NCBI RefSeq assembly: GCF_001675045.1
Contig: NZ_LYPA01000023.1
Span: forward strand, 1-64,000
Direction of reading: 5' to 3'
Length of the DNA: 64,000 bases
From: Paenibacillus oryzae
GTDB taxonomy: Bacteria; Bacillota; Bacilli; Paenibacillales; Paenibacillaceae
A program made the translations under genes and the position numbers. Below are positions 49,387 through 61,257 of this stretch, in pieces. Within the stretch, counting starts at the first letter, position 1. The number at the start of each line of letters is the position of its first letter. The notes under the pieces were generated by a model, which was not told where the DNA came from, did no database searches, and saw only the letters and a list, made by a program, of their open reading frames with translations.

Positions 49387-51217
49387 CCTCATCAGCCCCT
49401 TCTGCCGGAAGCAAAATAGTAATCGTAACCGCCAGCCCTTGTCCCGGGCTGCCGTCAACTGTCAGGCTCGCGCCTTCTCCATACAACAGCTTGACCCGCT
49501 GGCTAATATTTTGCAGCCCCAGCTCATCCTGTTCGCTTCGCCTCAGCGAATCATAAGCGGGCTGTCTGCCAATCTCCTCATTCAGCGCTTCTATAGCGTC
49601 CTCGTCCATCCCTTTGCCATTATCCCGCACCGTTAGAAGCATCTCATTCTGAAAACGAAGCGCAGATATCCAGATGATGCCGCCTTCTTCGCGTCCATCC
49701 AGCCCGTGGTAGACCGCATTTTCGACAAGCGGCTGCAGGATCAGCTTTGGAATGCTGACATCCTTCAAATCCTCATCCACGTTAAAAAATACATGGAGCT
49801 TCCCGCCATACCGAACCTTGTGAATACGGACATAGGAGGCGACAAAATCAATTTCCTCCTGGAGCTTAACAAGCCTCCCGGCCCGATCAATCGTATAACG
49901 CAGCAGCTTGCCCAGCGCAGTAACCATATCGGATACCTCGGCGTGTTTCTGCTGGATAGCCATCATATTAATGGATTCCAGCGTATTATAGATAAAATGA
50001 GGGTTGATCTGACTCTGAAGCGCGGACAGCTCCGCCTCCTTTTCCCGAATGCCCAGCACAAACACCTCATGAAAAAGCCGATTGATTTCATCCATCATCC
50101 GGTTAAAGCCCCGGCCAAGCTGGCCGAATTCGTCATTGCTGAGCGGACTTACCCGTTTATTGAAGTCTCCCTGCTCGACGCGGGCCATCTTGTTTTTCAG
50201 CTCAATCAAGGGACGAGTTACCCGGTAAGACATCATTATTGCCACAAGCATAGCTAGCCCTACGCACGACAAAGCGATCCATAGCGTAAAAAGAAGCAGC
50301 TCGCGCGATTCCTTTTGAACAACATCAATAGGTGTAAGCCCAATAACGGACAAGCCGGAATAGGGAGAATGATGCCGCACAAACAGGTATTGCTTGCCGT
50401 TTATAACCTCGCGCTGTCCGCTAACCAGCTGCGGCAGCCGTTCATGTTTTGTCAGCTCGCCATAGGCCGAAAAACCATCCTCCGACTCTCTTTCATACAG
50501 GAGCCTCTGCTGCTGATCCACGATCATAAGATTGGCTGCTTTTTCAATATTCAAATTGTCCAAAATACTGCCAAAAGCATTTACATTCGCATCAATAATC
50601 ATGTACCCCACCCGCTCCAGCGTCTTGGGCTCCTTGATAACCCGCGCCACAGCGATATATTCATCCTCCGGCAGGCTATAGTAAGAAGGCTTGTGCGGCG
50701 GAATAATCTGCCACTGGCCATCGGACTGCTCCAGCGTCTGAAACCACTCCTCCCCGCTGCCATCCCATACCGCATTAATTGCCATAGCGTCTACATTGGA
50801 AAATAACACACCGCTGTTGCTGATCAGATGAATGCCGTGTATTTCAGGGCGATCGTAGGCCTGACCGGACGTATATAGCTTCATTTTCAAATAATCATCC
50901 GAAAAAACCCATGATCCCGAGCCCATCGACCCATTGTATTTGGCCAAAATGGACAACACCTTCTCGTCGTACAGAGGCATCAGCGATAGCCGCTCCAGAT
51001 CCTTCAACAGCCGGTCAAGGTTTGCATTAACCTGCCCCGCAATGTCGATTGTATATTGCTCCGTTTTATCATTCATCGTTGACGAAAAATGGCGGTAGGT
51101 CACGATTCCCTGCAAACAAAGCGGAAGCAGAATCAAAACCGTAAACAGGAGCAGCAGCCTTGTCCGCATTTTGCTTTCCCTTAAATGGCTGCCTAACCAT
51201 CGCAGCATATGCCCCAC
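49379..51217 (-). CDS. Sensor histidine kinase (YesM family)
   Basis: 612 residues. One membrane segment at the N-terminus (RLLLLFTVLILLPLCLQGIV), a large extracellular Cache-type sensor, a second segment (LLLFTLWIALSCVGLAMLVA), HAMP (RPLIELKNKMARVEQGDFNK), then the His_kinase domain LQSQINPHFIYNTLESINMM with the phosphorylated His, N box QPLVENAVYHGL and G box VRDNGKGMDED. Typical sensor of extracellular carbohydrates in Paenibacillus. Start could be at the first or third methionine. Confidence 0.88.
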   Translation of the reverse strand: MGHMLRWLGSHLRESKMRTRLLLLFTVLILLPLCLQGIVTYRHFSSTMNDKTEQYTIDIAGQVNANLDRLLKDLERLSLMPLYDEKVLSILAKYNGSMGSGSWVFSDDYLKMKLYTSGQAYDRPEIHGIHLISNSGVLFSNVDAMAINAVWDGSGEEWFQTLEQSDGQWQIIPPHKPSYYSLPEDEYIAVARVIKEPKTLERVGYMIIDANVNAFGSILDNLNIEKAANLMIVDQQQRLLYERESEDGFSAYGELTKHERLPQLVSGQREVINGKQYLFVRHHSPYSGLSVIGLTPIDVVQKESRELLLFTLWIALSCVGLAMLVAIMMSYRVTRPLIELKNKMARVEQGDFNKRVSPLSNDEFGQLGRGFNRMMDEINRLFHEVFVLGIREKEAELSALQSQINPHFIYNTLESINMMAIQQKHAEVSDMVTALGKLLRYTIDRAGRLVKLQEEIDFVASYVRIHKVRYGGKLHVFFNVDEDLKDVSIPKLILQPLVENAVYHGLDGREEGGIIWISALRFQNEMLLTVRDNGKGMDEDAIEALNEEIGRQPAYDSLRRSEQDELGLQNISQRVKLLYGEGASLTVDGSPGQGLAVTITILLPAEGADEDV

Positions 51218-51431
51218 CCCGTTATCGGATTAGTTACTCTGTATTTTGTTATGTTTTGTGACATTAAAAATACTATTTGAAGTTTATCGTAAAATAAGAC
51301 GCATTTGAATCCTATCCTTCAACTTTCGGAATGGGTACGTAATCTCAAGTTTATGAAGGCGCTTACTATATTTGTCCCGCCCAACCATTCCGCTCAACAA
51401 CTCTTCCTAACCCCCATCCAGGAAGCCAAAA
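51218..51431. other. Intergenic region upstream of the kinase gene
   Basis: About 210 bp, AT-rich (TTTTGTTATGTTTTGTGACA). It presumably holds the promoter of the two-component operon, but no clear -35/-10 pair was picked out. No gene. Confidence 0.4.
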
Positions 51432-51462
51432 TAACCCTCCTGCTGCTGCGGGAGGGTTTTAG
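51432..51462. terminator. Terminator hairpin at the distal end of CRISPR array 1
   Basis: AACCCTCC and GGGAGGGTT with TGCTGCTGC between. On the plus strand a TTTTAG follows; on the minus strand it lies 45 bp beyond the last repeat of array 1, so it may end the crRNA precursor. Confidence 0.65.
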
Positions 51463-51506
51463 ATAAAATTATTGTTGGCTGTTTGGATACAAATTATGTA
51501 TTGCTG

Positions 51507-53633
51507 GTTTCAATCCACGCTCCTGCATGAGGAGCGACTTAATTTTTGATAGACAACGCGGTTACTATCCAAGTTTCAATCCACACTCCTGCGTAAGGAG
51601 CGACTTGGTGCAGCGGTGTTGTCGATGGCAAGGGGGATGTTTCAATCCACGCTCCTGCGTAAGGAGCGACAATTCCCCCTCTTAATCCCCGCCCGTTACC
51701 AGCGTTTCAATCCACGCTCCTGCGTAAGGAGCGACTATCTATTTACTTAGACCATTCAAATGCCAGCCGTTTCAATCCACGCTCCTGCGTAAGGAGCGAC
51801 GTGCAGGTCGTAAAAAGAGCGAGATCCCCCTTACGTTTCAATCCACGCTCCTGCGTAAGGAGCGACTTAAACGTTGATCTTAAATCACTAAAGGCACTTG
51901 TTTCAATCCACGCTCCTGCGTAAGGAGCGACGGCCCGCGAGTCATTAGAAACCATCCGAAGAATGGTTTCAATCCACGCTCCTGCGTAAGGAGCGACTTC
52001 ATATATACGCCTGACGCTGGCATCAATTTGTATTTCAATCCACGCTCCTGCGTAAGGAGCGACCATGGGGATGGCGCAGTCACACGCTGGGCGCTGGTTT
52101 CAATCCACGCTCCTGCGTAAGGAGCGACCAGCTAAACTACTACAATACTGCGTTGACGGATGGTTTCAATCCACGCTCCTGCGTAAGGAGCGACGTGTAA
52201 ACATGGCGATTGTTTTCTTACCCTTTACGTTTCAATCCACGCTCCTGCGTAAGGAGCGACCCCACGACTCAAATATGTTTGAAAAAGGTAATCCGTTTCA
52301 ATCCACGCTCCTGCGTAAGGAGCGACAAGGCGGTATTGGCAAGATCGTTTTGTGTTGCTGTTTCAATCCACGCTCCTGCGTAAGGAGCGACCTCATAACT
52401 ATTTAACTCCATCTGCCTTCTATGTTTCAATCCACGCTCCTGCGTAAGGAGCGACCGTTTACAGCGCTGTTGGAGCCGCCCACGTGCGGGTTTCAATCCA
52501 CGCTCCTGCGTAAGGAGCGACGAGCCGTTGATACTAAAGGGATGGTGACCATTATGTTTCAATCCACGCTCCTGCGTAAGGAGCGACCGCTGTCTAATTA
52601 TCTTCACGCATTCTGCTCTCGTTTCAATCCACGCTCCTGCGTAAGGAGCGACTTGCAGTGGGCATCGCTCAACCAACGAGAGAAGGTTTCAATCCACGCT
52701 CCTGCGTAAGGAGCGACGGATAAGCAAAACATACATGCCGATATACTCGTGTTTCAATCCACGCTCCTGCGTAAGGAGCGACTGGTCGTTTACGGAGGGT
52801 TGCAGTTGGTCGGTTGTTTCAATCCACGCTCCTGCGTAAGGAGCGACAAAGAAAAATGTAGATCGTGCGCATTCTGTTGGAGTTTCAATCCACGCTCCTG
52901 CGTAAGGAGCGACAAGGTGCAGATTTATTGTGAACCAAACGCATCAGTTTCAATCCACGCTCCTGCGTAAGGAGCGACTCTGGCGCTAAACAAGGTTTCT
53001 GGCCGTTGGGATGTTTCAATCCACGCTCCTGCGTAAGGAGCGACTGGCCAGAATCTCGTAATGCCGGCGCCCATTGCAGTTTCAATCCACGCTCCTGCGT
53101 AAGGAGCGACGGGCCGAAACTATTACGGCGTAGAAATCAGCCGTGTTTCAATCCACGCTCCTGCGTAAGGAGCGACGGGTTATCGCAACAATAACTGTAT
53201 CGGGTGCGTGTTTCAATCCACGCTCCTGCGTAAGGAGCGACGTTTGCACATATCGGAGCGCTAGCGACTGTAGAGTTTCAATCCACGCTCCTGCGTAAGG
53301 AGCGACCGCGTCTTCCTGTTGCATCGACTAGCGCGGCAGGTTTCAATCCACGCTCCTGCGTAAGGAGCGACAATTCACCACTCCTTGACTACGCAGGGCA
53401 GCGCAGTTTCAATCCACGCTCCTGCGTAAGGAGCGACTGGATTGATTGGCGACCAAAGTCCACAATTTTCTGTTTCAATCCACGCTCCTGCGTAAGGAGC
53501 GACGCAGATGGTGATATTGTAACTCGCACAAGCCTGGTTTCAATCCACGCTCCTGCGTAAGGAGCGACGGGCTTGTCCTTGATTCTGATGACTTGAGGGA
53601 GGTTTCAATCCACGCTCCTGCGTAAGGAGCGAC
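51507..53633 (-). CRISPR. Type I-C CRISPR array 1: 33 repeats, 32 spacers
   Basis: 32-bp repeat beginning GTTTCAATCCACGCTCCTGC on the plus strand, so transcribed on the minus strand, where it ends ATTGAAAC. The stem is CGCTCCT / AGGAGCG with loop TACGC. Spacers are 33-35 bp. Repeat 1 at 51507 is degenerate (CATGAGG in place of CGTAAGG), repeat 2 has an A, and the one at 52032 starts with A; these mark the leader-distal, old end. Leader at 53634. Confidence 0.98.
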
Positions 53634-54024
53634 AGCGGCACTCGCGAGCCCTTACCCTGCAAGGGCTCGGAGTCACAAAAGTGCGAACCCCTATTATTGT
53701 AACTCGAAATCCTCCAAAAATCGACGTTATTTCATGAGAAAACTAGTCTGGACGCGGGGTGCGAATCTCCCAGGGATTTCATGTGCGCTTGGGGTTCGCA
53801 CTAGATTTCACAGCATTTAAATCTCACCTCCGATTCGAAATTTCATTCAATGTTTTGAGTTCACCTCCGCTCCACACAACTAATTATTACCATAAAATTC
53901 ATCAAATTCTTTTGATGCAAGCAGCAACGTTTTTTTGTTTGATTTTTATCCTGCCTACTAGCTGTAAACCATTGATGAGAAGCCTCGGCATTTTTCCGTT
54001 TGCCGGGTATGCCGACAGCCATCA
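53634..54024 (-). promoter_or_regulatory. Leader of CRISPR array 1
   Basis: GCGAACC starts exactly 50 bp from the last repeat, and GCGAATCTCCC (53761) plus GGTTCGC (53793) form an inverted pair 32 bp apart. The same three elements at the same spacing occur in the leader of array 2. A GAGCCCTT / AAGGGCTC hairpin lies close to the array. The rest separates it from array 2. Confidence 0.7.
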
Positions 54025-55562
54025 GTTTCAATCCACGCTCCCGTACAAGGAGCGACTTTTCGAGATGGCCTCCTCCGATTCACCAGCTAGTTTCAATCCA
54101 CGCTCCCGTACAAGGAGCGACATGCGATTCAATACGCCGAATATGCAGCAGCCATGTTTCAATCCACGCTCCCGTACAAGGAGCGACTGACTTTTGCCAT
54201 CAGTACACCGCCAGTTCCGCGTTTCAATCCACGCTCCCGTACAAGGAGCGACAAGGCAAGCGACACCGGAGGAATTGGCCGATCTGGTTTCAATCCACGC
54301 TCCCGTACAAGGAGCGACCCATCGCCTGAGATTTCGCTTGATACGAAATTCGTTTCAATCCACGCTCCCGTACAAGGAGCGACGGAGGTTTTGATATGAC
54401 CATGCTTGATATGAAAAGTTTCAATCCACGCTCCCGTACAAGGAGCGACATGTTCGTTTTTTAGCTTCCGGATCAGCTCCCAGGTTTCAATCCACGCTCC
54501 CGTACAAGGAGCGACGCCGATGCAAGTAGGCCAGTAGAAGAGATATCGGTTTCAATCCACGCTCCCGTACAAGGAGCGACATATACATTAATTCACCAGG
54601 CGGCGATGTGTTTGTTTCAATCCACGCTCCCGTACAAGGAGCGACCATGGCCGCAAACCTCGCATTCAGGCGGGAGTAGTTTCAATCCACGCTCCCGTAC
54701 AAGGAGCGACTTGTAGCTCTGCTCCATCGTCTCCAGCAAGCTCTGGTTTCAATCCACGCTCCCGTACAAGGAGCGACAAACTCGAAACGCTGGATATGCT
54801 GGACAGCCGCTTGTTTCAATCCACGCTCCCGTACAAGGAGCGACTCGAGCGGTTCATACAGGAGGTGATGCCGCAATGTTTCAATCCACGCTCCCGTACA
54901 AGGAGCGACAACCGGGAGTTAAAAGTAGCCCGCGCCGGATATGTTTCAATCCACGCTCCCGTACAAGGAGCGACAACGGAAATGAAATTGTTTCGACAAT
55001 TGATCCTCGTTTCAATCCACGCTCCCGTACAAGGAGCGACGAGGCGCTTGTTGAGTCAATTGAATTGCTCTTTGTTTCAATCCACGCTCCCGTACAAGGA
55101 GCGACGCTCTCCTGATCTGGATTAAAGAGGGGGGGAGGGTTTCAATCCACGCTCCCGTACAAGGAGCGACGCGGATTGAGGTACAGACCGTTGATGATTT
55201 GCGGTTTCAATCCACGCTCCCGTACAAGGAGCGACGAGTGAACCTGTCCAACTTTTATTCATGGGTTGTTTCAATCCACGCTCCCGTACAAGGAGCGACA
55301 TATTGCGACGGGGTTAGGTGTATATCCATTTGTTGTTTCAATCCACGCTCCCGTACAAGGAGCGACAATTGGCAACCGCTGGGACAATCCCGAACTACTG
55401 GTTTCAATCCACGCTCCCGTACAAGGAGCGACAAGTGGTGGACGCAAAGGAGTTTTACGCTAATAGTTTCAATCCACGCTCCCGTACAAGGAGCGACGCG
55501 TTAAATTGGATATGGCCGCCCCGGAAAAAGGTTTCAATCCACGCTCCCGTACAAGGAGCGAC
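54025..55562 (-). CRISPR. Type I-C CRISPR array 2: 24 repeats, 23 spacers
   Basis: 32-bp repeat beginning GTTTCAATCCACGCTCCCGT, identical to array 1 in the stem-forming and 3' parts but with loop TGTAC and one G-U pair in the stem. Spacers 33-35 bp. No decayed repeat at either end, unlike array 1. It is directly downstream of cas2 and its leader overlaps that gene's end. Confidence 0.98.
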
Positions 55563-55748
55563 AGCACGTGCTTTAAAACCTTGCCAGCATTGGGATGGCA
55601 GACGGGTTTCCGCGAACCTGCTTTATTGGGCTACAAGCACACTCCGCATCCAATCTCAAAACACCCTAAAATTCAGTACCAGCAAGCCTTTGCGAACCTC
55701 CCCGCTATTTTATGTAAGCTTAAGGTTCGCAAACGCCGCAGATCATTT
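55563..55748 (-). promoter_or_regulatory. Leader of CRISPR array 2
   Basis: GCGAACC lies 50 bp from the array, and GCGAACCTCCC (55692) with GGTTCGC (55724) 32 bp further, matching the leader of array 1 although the rest of the sequence differs. The array-adjacent end begins AGCACGTGCT, a palindrome. Confidence 0.7.
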
Positions 55749-56039
55749 TCAAATCATCAAGAAGCCCTCTGGGTCATATCCCTGCTTGGCTCCCACATGC
55801 TCAACTTTCCCCTTCCAATTGGCGCCCAAACGGTAGAATCGCAAACTATCTGACTCTGGCTCAATAATTTTTTTCAGCTTTATTTGTAACTCCTTTAGCT
55901 GCTGGGGATCAACCAGGCACTCGAAAACCGAATTCTGTACTCGCTGCCCATAATTTTCACAAGTTTTGGCAACCTGTCTTAATCGTTTTTGCCCATCCGT
56001 TGAGATTGTGCTCACATCATAAGTAATCAGGACCAGCAA
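55749..56039 (-). CDS. cas2: CRISPR-associated Cas2
   Basis: 96 residues. MLVLITYDVSTISTDGQKRL is the canonical start with the catalytic-type aspartate in YDV, followed by CENYGQRVQNSVFECLVDPQ and LRFYRLG. Forms the Cas1-Cas2 integrase that adds new spacers at the leader end. Starts 12 bp after the cas1 stop. Confidence 0.96.
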   Translation of the reverse strand: MLVLITYDVSTISTDGQKRLRQVAKTCENYGQRVQNSVFECLVDPQQLKELQIKLKKIIEPESDSLRFYRLGANWKGKVEHVGAKQGYDPEGFLMI

Positions 56040-56051
56040 TGCGTGTACCCC

Positions 56052-57083
56052 CTATTTCCAGAAAAATGGCGGATAATCGTCCAGATCGCCTCTCATGTAT
56101 CTGGCTAACAACATGGCTTGTGCATACGGCAAGAGCCCAATGGCAATTCTCTCGTCAAAAAATGGATGCTGAATTTCCTCCCGTTTTCTCTGTTGCCACT
56201 CCTTTAGCACAACTTTTCGGGCATCATCAGTCAGGATAAATGCTCCATTCTCCTTTTCCAGAAAATCATCCTTGCCAACTTGTTTTCGATTAATAAGCGT
56301 CAACATCAGCCGATCCGCCATATAGACCCGAAACTCCTCCATCAAATCAAGCGCCAAGCTATTTCGACCAGGACGATCACGATGCAAATATCCTGCCTGC
56401 GGGTCCAGCCCAACCGTCTCAAGAGCATGCGTAACCTCGTGAGCTAACAAGGTGTAGAGGAAAGATAACAACGCATTGACACGATCGCGCGGCGGTCGCT
56501 TCACTCTGCCTTGGAAATGGAAATGCTCTTTTTCCGTCAATATCTGCTCAGGCAATGCTGAGAAATAATAACGGGAAGCCAGCCCCTCCACTCCTCGAAG
56601 CTCATCCAGACTGGATGCCTTTTCAACCTCCTGGAGCTGCCTTCCAAGTAATTCTATAATAGATTGGCAATGCTCTGACCGAATCTTGTCGCCATGGTCG
56701 CGCAGTGTACGCTTGAGAGACACCCTCGCATTCACCAGCTTGGCGTAAATAAATCGTTGTGCAAGCAACAAGGATTTTGCCTCCGAGTCACACCAGCGGT
56801 ATTGCGTTCGGCGCAGATGGATATTGCCGGAAACTTCACCTGTCACCCTGGCCTTAAAGCGGCCCGTCGGTGTCAGGAAAACTAGAGAAATGCCATTGTC
56901 CACACATAAATTCATAGCTTCCGGGCTGACGCCAACATAGCCAAAAATAACAATGGACTCCAATTGGATTCGCGCCACCTGCAGTTCCTTCACACCTTCA
57001 GCAGTCACTACCAGCGTGTCTCCCTTGGCGCGAAGATACGCGTTGTCTAGCGTAACATATAACGTGTTTAACAGCCTTCTCAT
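56052..57083 (-). CDS. cas1: CRISPR-associated Cas1
   Basis: 343 residues from MRRLLNTLYVTLDNAYLRAK. IVIFGYVGVSPEAMNLCVDN, GRFKARVTGEVSGNIHLRRT and LLSFLYTLLAHEVTHALETV with GLDPQAGYLHRDRPGRNSLA give the Glu, His and Asp metal ligands. The ATG overlaps the cas4 stop by ATGA. The longer frame to 57179 includes sequence of cas4. Type I-C length. Confidence 0.96.
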   Translation of the reverse strand: MRRLLNTLYVTLDNAYLRAKGDTLVVTAEGVKELQVARIQLESIVIFGYVGVSPEAMNLCVDNGISLVFLTPTGRFKARVTGEVSGNIHLRRTQYRWCDSEAKSLLLAQRFIYAKLVNARVSLKRTLRDHGDKIRSEHCQSIIELLGRQLQEVEKASSLDELRGVEGLASRYYFSALPEQILTEKEHFHFQGRVKRPPRDRVNALLSFLYTLLAHEVTHALETVGLDPQAGYLHRDRPGRNSLALDLMEEFRVYMADRLMLTLINRKQVGKDDFLEKENGAFILTDDARKVVLKEWQQRKREEIQHPFFDERIAIGLLPYAQAMLLARYMRGDLDDYPPFFWK

Positions 57084-57769
57084 TGCTCCTGCACTCCAAT
57101 CCAGCTCTGAACATAAGCTGCCGCCGATTTTGCCCCTTTGCCAGTCCATTTCGGTTTGCACAGCGTCACCAAGGAACATTGGCGGCAGTGGGATTTATAA
57201 TTTGCTTTAGGTGTGCGCGATGCGGCATACATCTCCCTCATCTCGGCTACTATAGCCGCTACTCGCACACGCAGAGCAGCAGTAAATTCAACTTGCTCAC
57301 GCCTCCTGATTTCATGATAAAACAGATCCCCTTCCTGGATGGAAACCCCCATCATTTCCTCCAGACAAATAGCCTGGGCGCATAGCTGCAAGGCATCCCG
57401 GTCATCTGGCTTTGGCTTGCCGCGCTTGTATTCCACAGGGCGCACCAGCCAATATCCCTCGCGCCCGTCCAGTACAACCGTCTCCTCGGATGTAAATGCC
57501 TGTCGGCTAAACTCCACCATATCAGCTATGCCACGAATGCCCAATTGATCTGATACAAGCGGCATGGAGCGCACCGTTCTTTTGTCCCCGCGAGTTTCAT
57601 CAAACTCAGGATCATCCACAAGCCGGTGCACATCGTTCCCTTCCGTTGTCAGCACATTTTCTTTCCACTGCTGTTCGATATGAATGAGCGCCCATTGGCG
57701 GGGACAAAAGGCATAATGCTGGATGCCCGACAGCATGAAATAGTCATCGGACTGCACAACCGCCTCCAT
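57080..57769 (-). CDS. cas4: CRISPR-associated Cas4
   Basis: 229 residues from MEAVVQSDDYFMLSGIQHYA. Cluster cysteines YAFCPRQWALIHIE at the start and CRQCSLVTLCKPKW at the end; RecB-like nuclease motif in IADMVEFSR and VEYKRGKPK (the Glu-x-Lys). Cas4 trims prespacers and helps choose those with the right PAM. A longer frame to 57940 overlaps cas7 and is not used. Confidence 0.94.
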   Translation of the reverse strand: MEAVVQSDDYFMLSGIQHYAFCPRQWALIHIEQQWKENVLTTEGNDVHRLVDDPEFDETRGDKRTVRSMPLVSDQLGIRGIADMVEFSRQAFTSEETVVLDGREGYWLVRPVEYKRGKPKPDDRDALQLCAQAICLEEMMGVSIQEGDLFYHEIRRREQVEFTAALRVRVAAIVAEMREMYAASRTPKANYKSHCRQCSLVTLCKPKWTGKGAKSAAAYVQSWIGVQEQ

Positions 57770-57773
57770 ACGT

Positions 57774-58655
57774 CTACAGCTTCTCCAGAATCCGAACGCC
57801 CTCGGAAGCAGAAAGAATTTCCACCTCGTAATCTTCAAAGGCTCTCGGTATATCCACCTCCGGCTTGCGGCGAACCTGCACAAGCTTAAACAACTTATGG
57901 GCCGGCGCATTGCCAAGTTTGCTATCGTGCTCAAAAACAATCAGCTTTTGCGCTGACATCTTACCACGCGAAGCGGACCGATCATGATCGAACATATTGA
58001 TAAGCGAGCTCCATAGAAGCTCCAGATCCTCCTCGCCAAAATTCGTCTGATTGGCCAGCGGCGCAGAAATAAAACCCTCCATTTTGTACAAACCATAAGG
58101 AACGATGCTTTTACGGCCCATGGTGCGCTCCTTCTCCGCATCCTTCTCATTAGTGACGGCCATACGTGTAATCGTCACGTCCATAGGGGAAATCGGATCA
58201 ATGCTTCGCGCAAAGCTGAACTGCACCGGCCCGCGCACCTGTCCGCAGTTAACACCTGTTGTCATCACTGCTCCGAAGGCGCGAATATCGTAATATTTGT
58301 CGCACATCCACCTGGCAAGCGTCTGCTGATCCTCCCTCTTTTTTGCCGCCATTTTGTCCGGCTTGTTTTCCTTCAGTTCAATATCGGGGTTATGAAGAAA
58401 AGCTTCCTTGTTCAAGTTGTTAAGGACAGCCGCTTCCTTGACATATATGGCATAAGAATCCTGTTCGCCTTGCGCCAGCTCTACATAATTACGAACCTTG
58501 CGTTTAAGAGATACATCAGTCACTAGCCCGCAGCCCGTTTCCGGGTCGATTCGTGGCAGATTGCCAGCATCCGGGTCTCCGTTTGGATTGCCGTTTTCCA
58601 CATCAAACAACAGGACAAATTCATAACGTTTCGTTAGGGGAGTCTTTTCAGCCAT
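57774..58655 (-). CDS. cas7c: CRISPR-associated Cas7 (Csd2), Cascade backbone
   Basis: 293 residues from [20 protein letters not shown], where [20 protein letters not shown] is the family signature. [20 protein letters not shown] and [20 protein letters not shown] follow. Seven copies form the filament on crRNA. The start was chosen by GAGTGAGGAATATAATT upstream. Confidence 0.95.
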   Translation of the reverse strand: MAEKTPLTKRYEFVLLFDVENGNPNGDPDAGNLPRIDPETGCGLVTDVSLKRKVRNYVELAQGEQDSYAIYVKEAAVLNNLNKEAFLHNPDIELKENKPDKMAAKKREDQQTLARWMCDKYYDIRAFGAVMTTGVNCGQVRGPVQFSFARSIDPISPMDVTITRMAVTNEKDAEKERTMGRKSIVPYGLYKMEGFISAPLANQTNFGEEDLELLWSSLINMFDHDRSASRGKMSAQKLIVFEHDSKLGNAPAHKLFKLVQVRRKPEVDIPRAFEDYEVEILSASEGVRILEKL

Positions 58656-58738
58656 AATTATATTCCTCACTCTCAATTTTTTGGAAGATGCTCAAGTTTT
58701 CGGGTCGAGTCAAGCCAGTGCTTCATCGCTATCAGGGA

Positions 58739-61257
<2,519 letters not shown>

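Noticed and set aside
52065..55853. Many plus- and minus-strand reading frames within the CRISPR arrays (repeats read as FQSTLLRKERP, NPRSCVRSD, VAPYAGAWIE)
   Set aside because: They are translations of the CRISPR repeats, in phase because repeat plus spacer is often a multiple of three, and have no ribosome binding sites.
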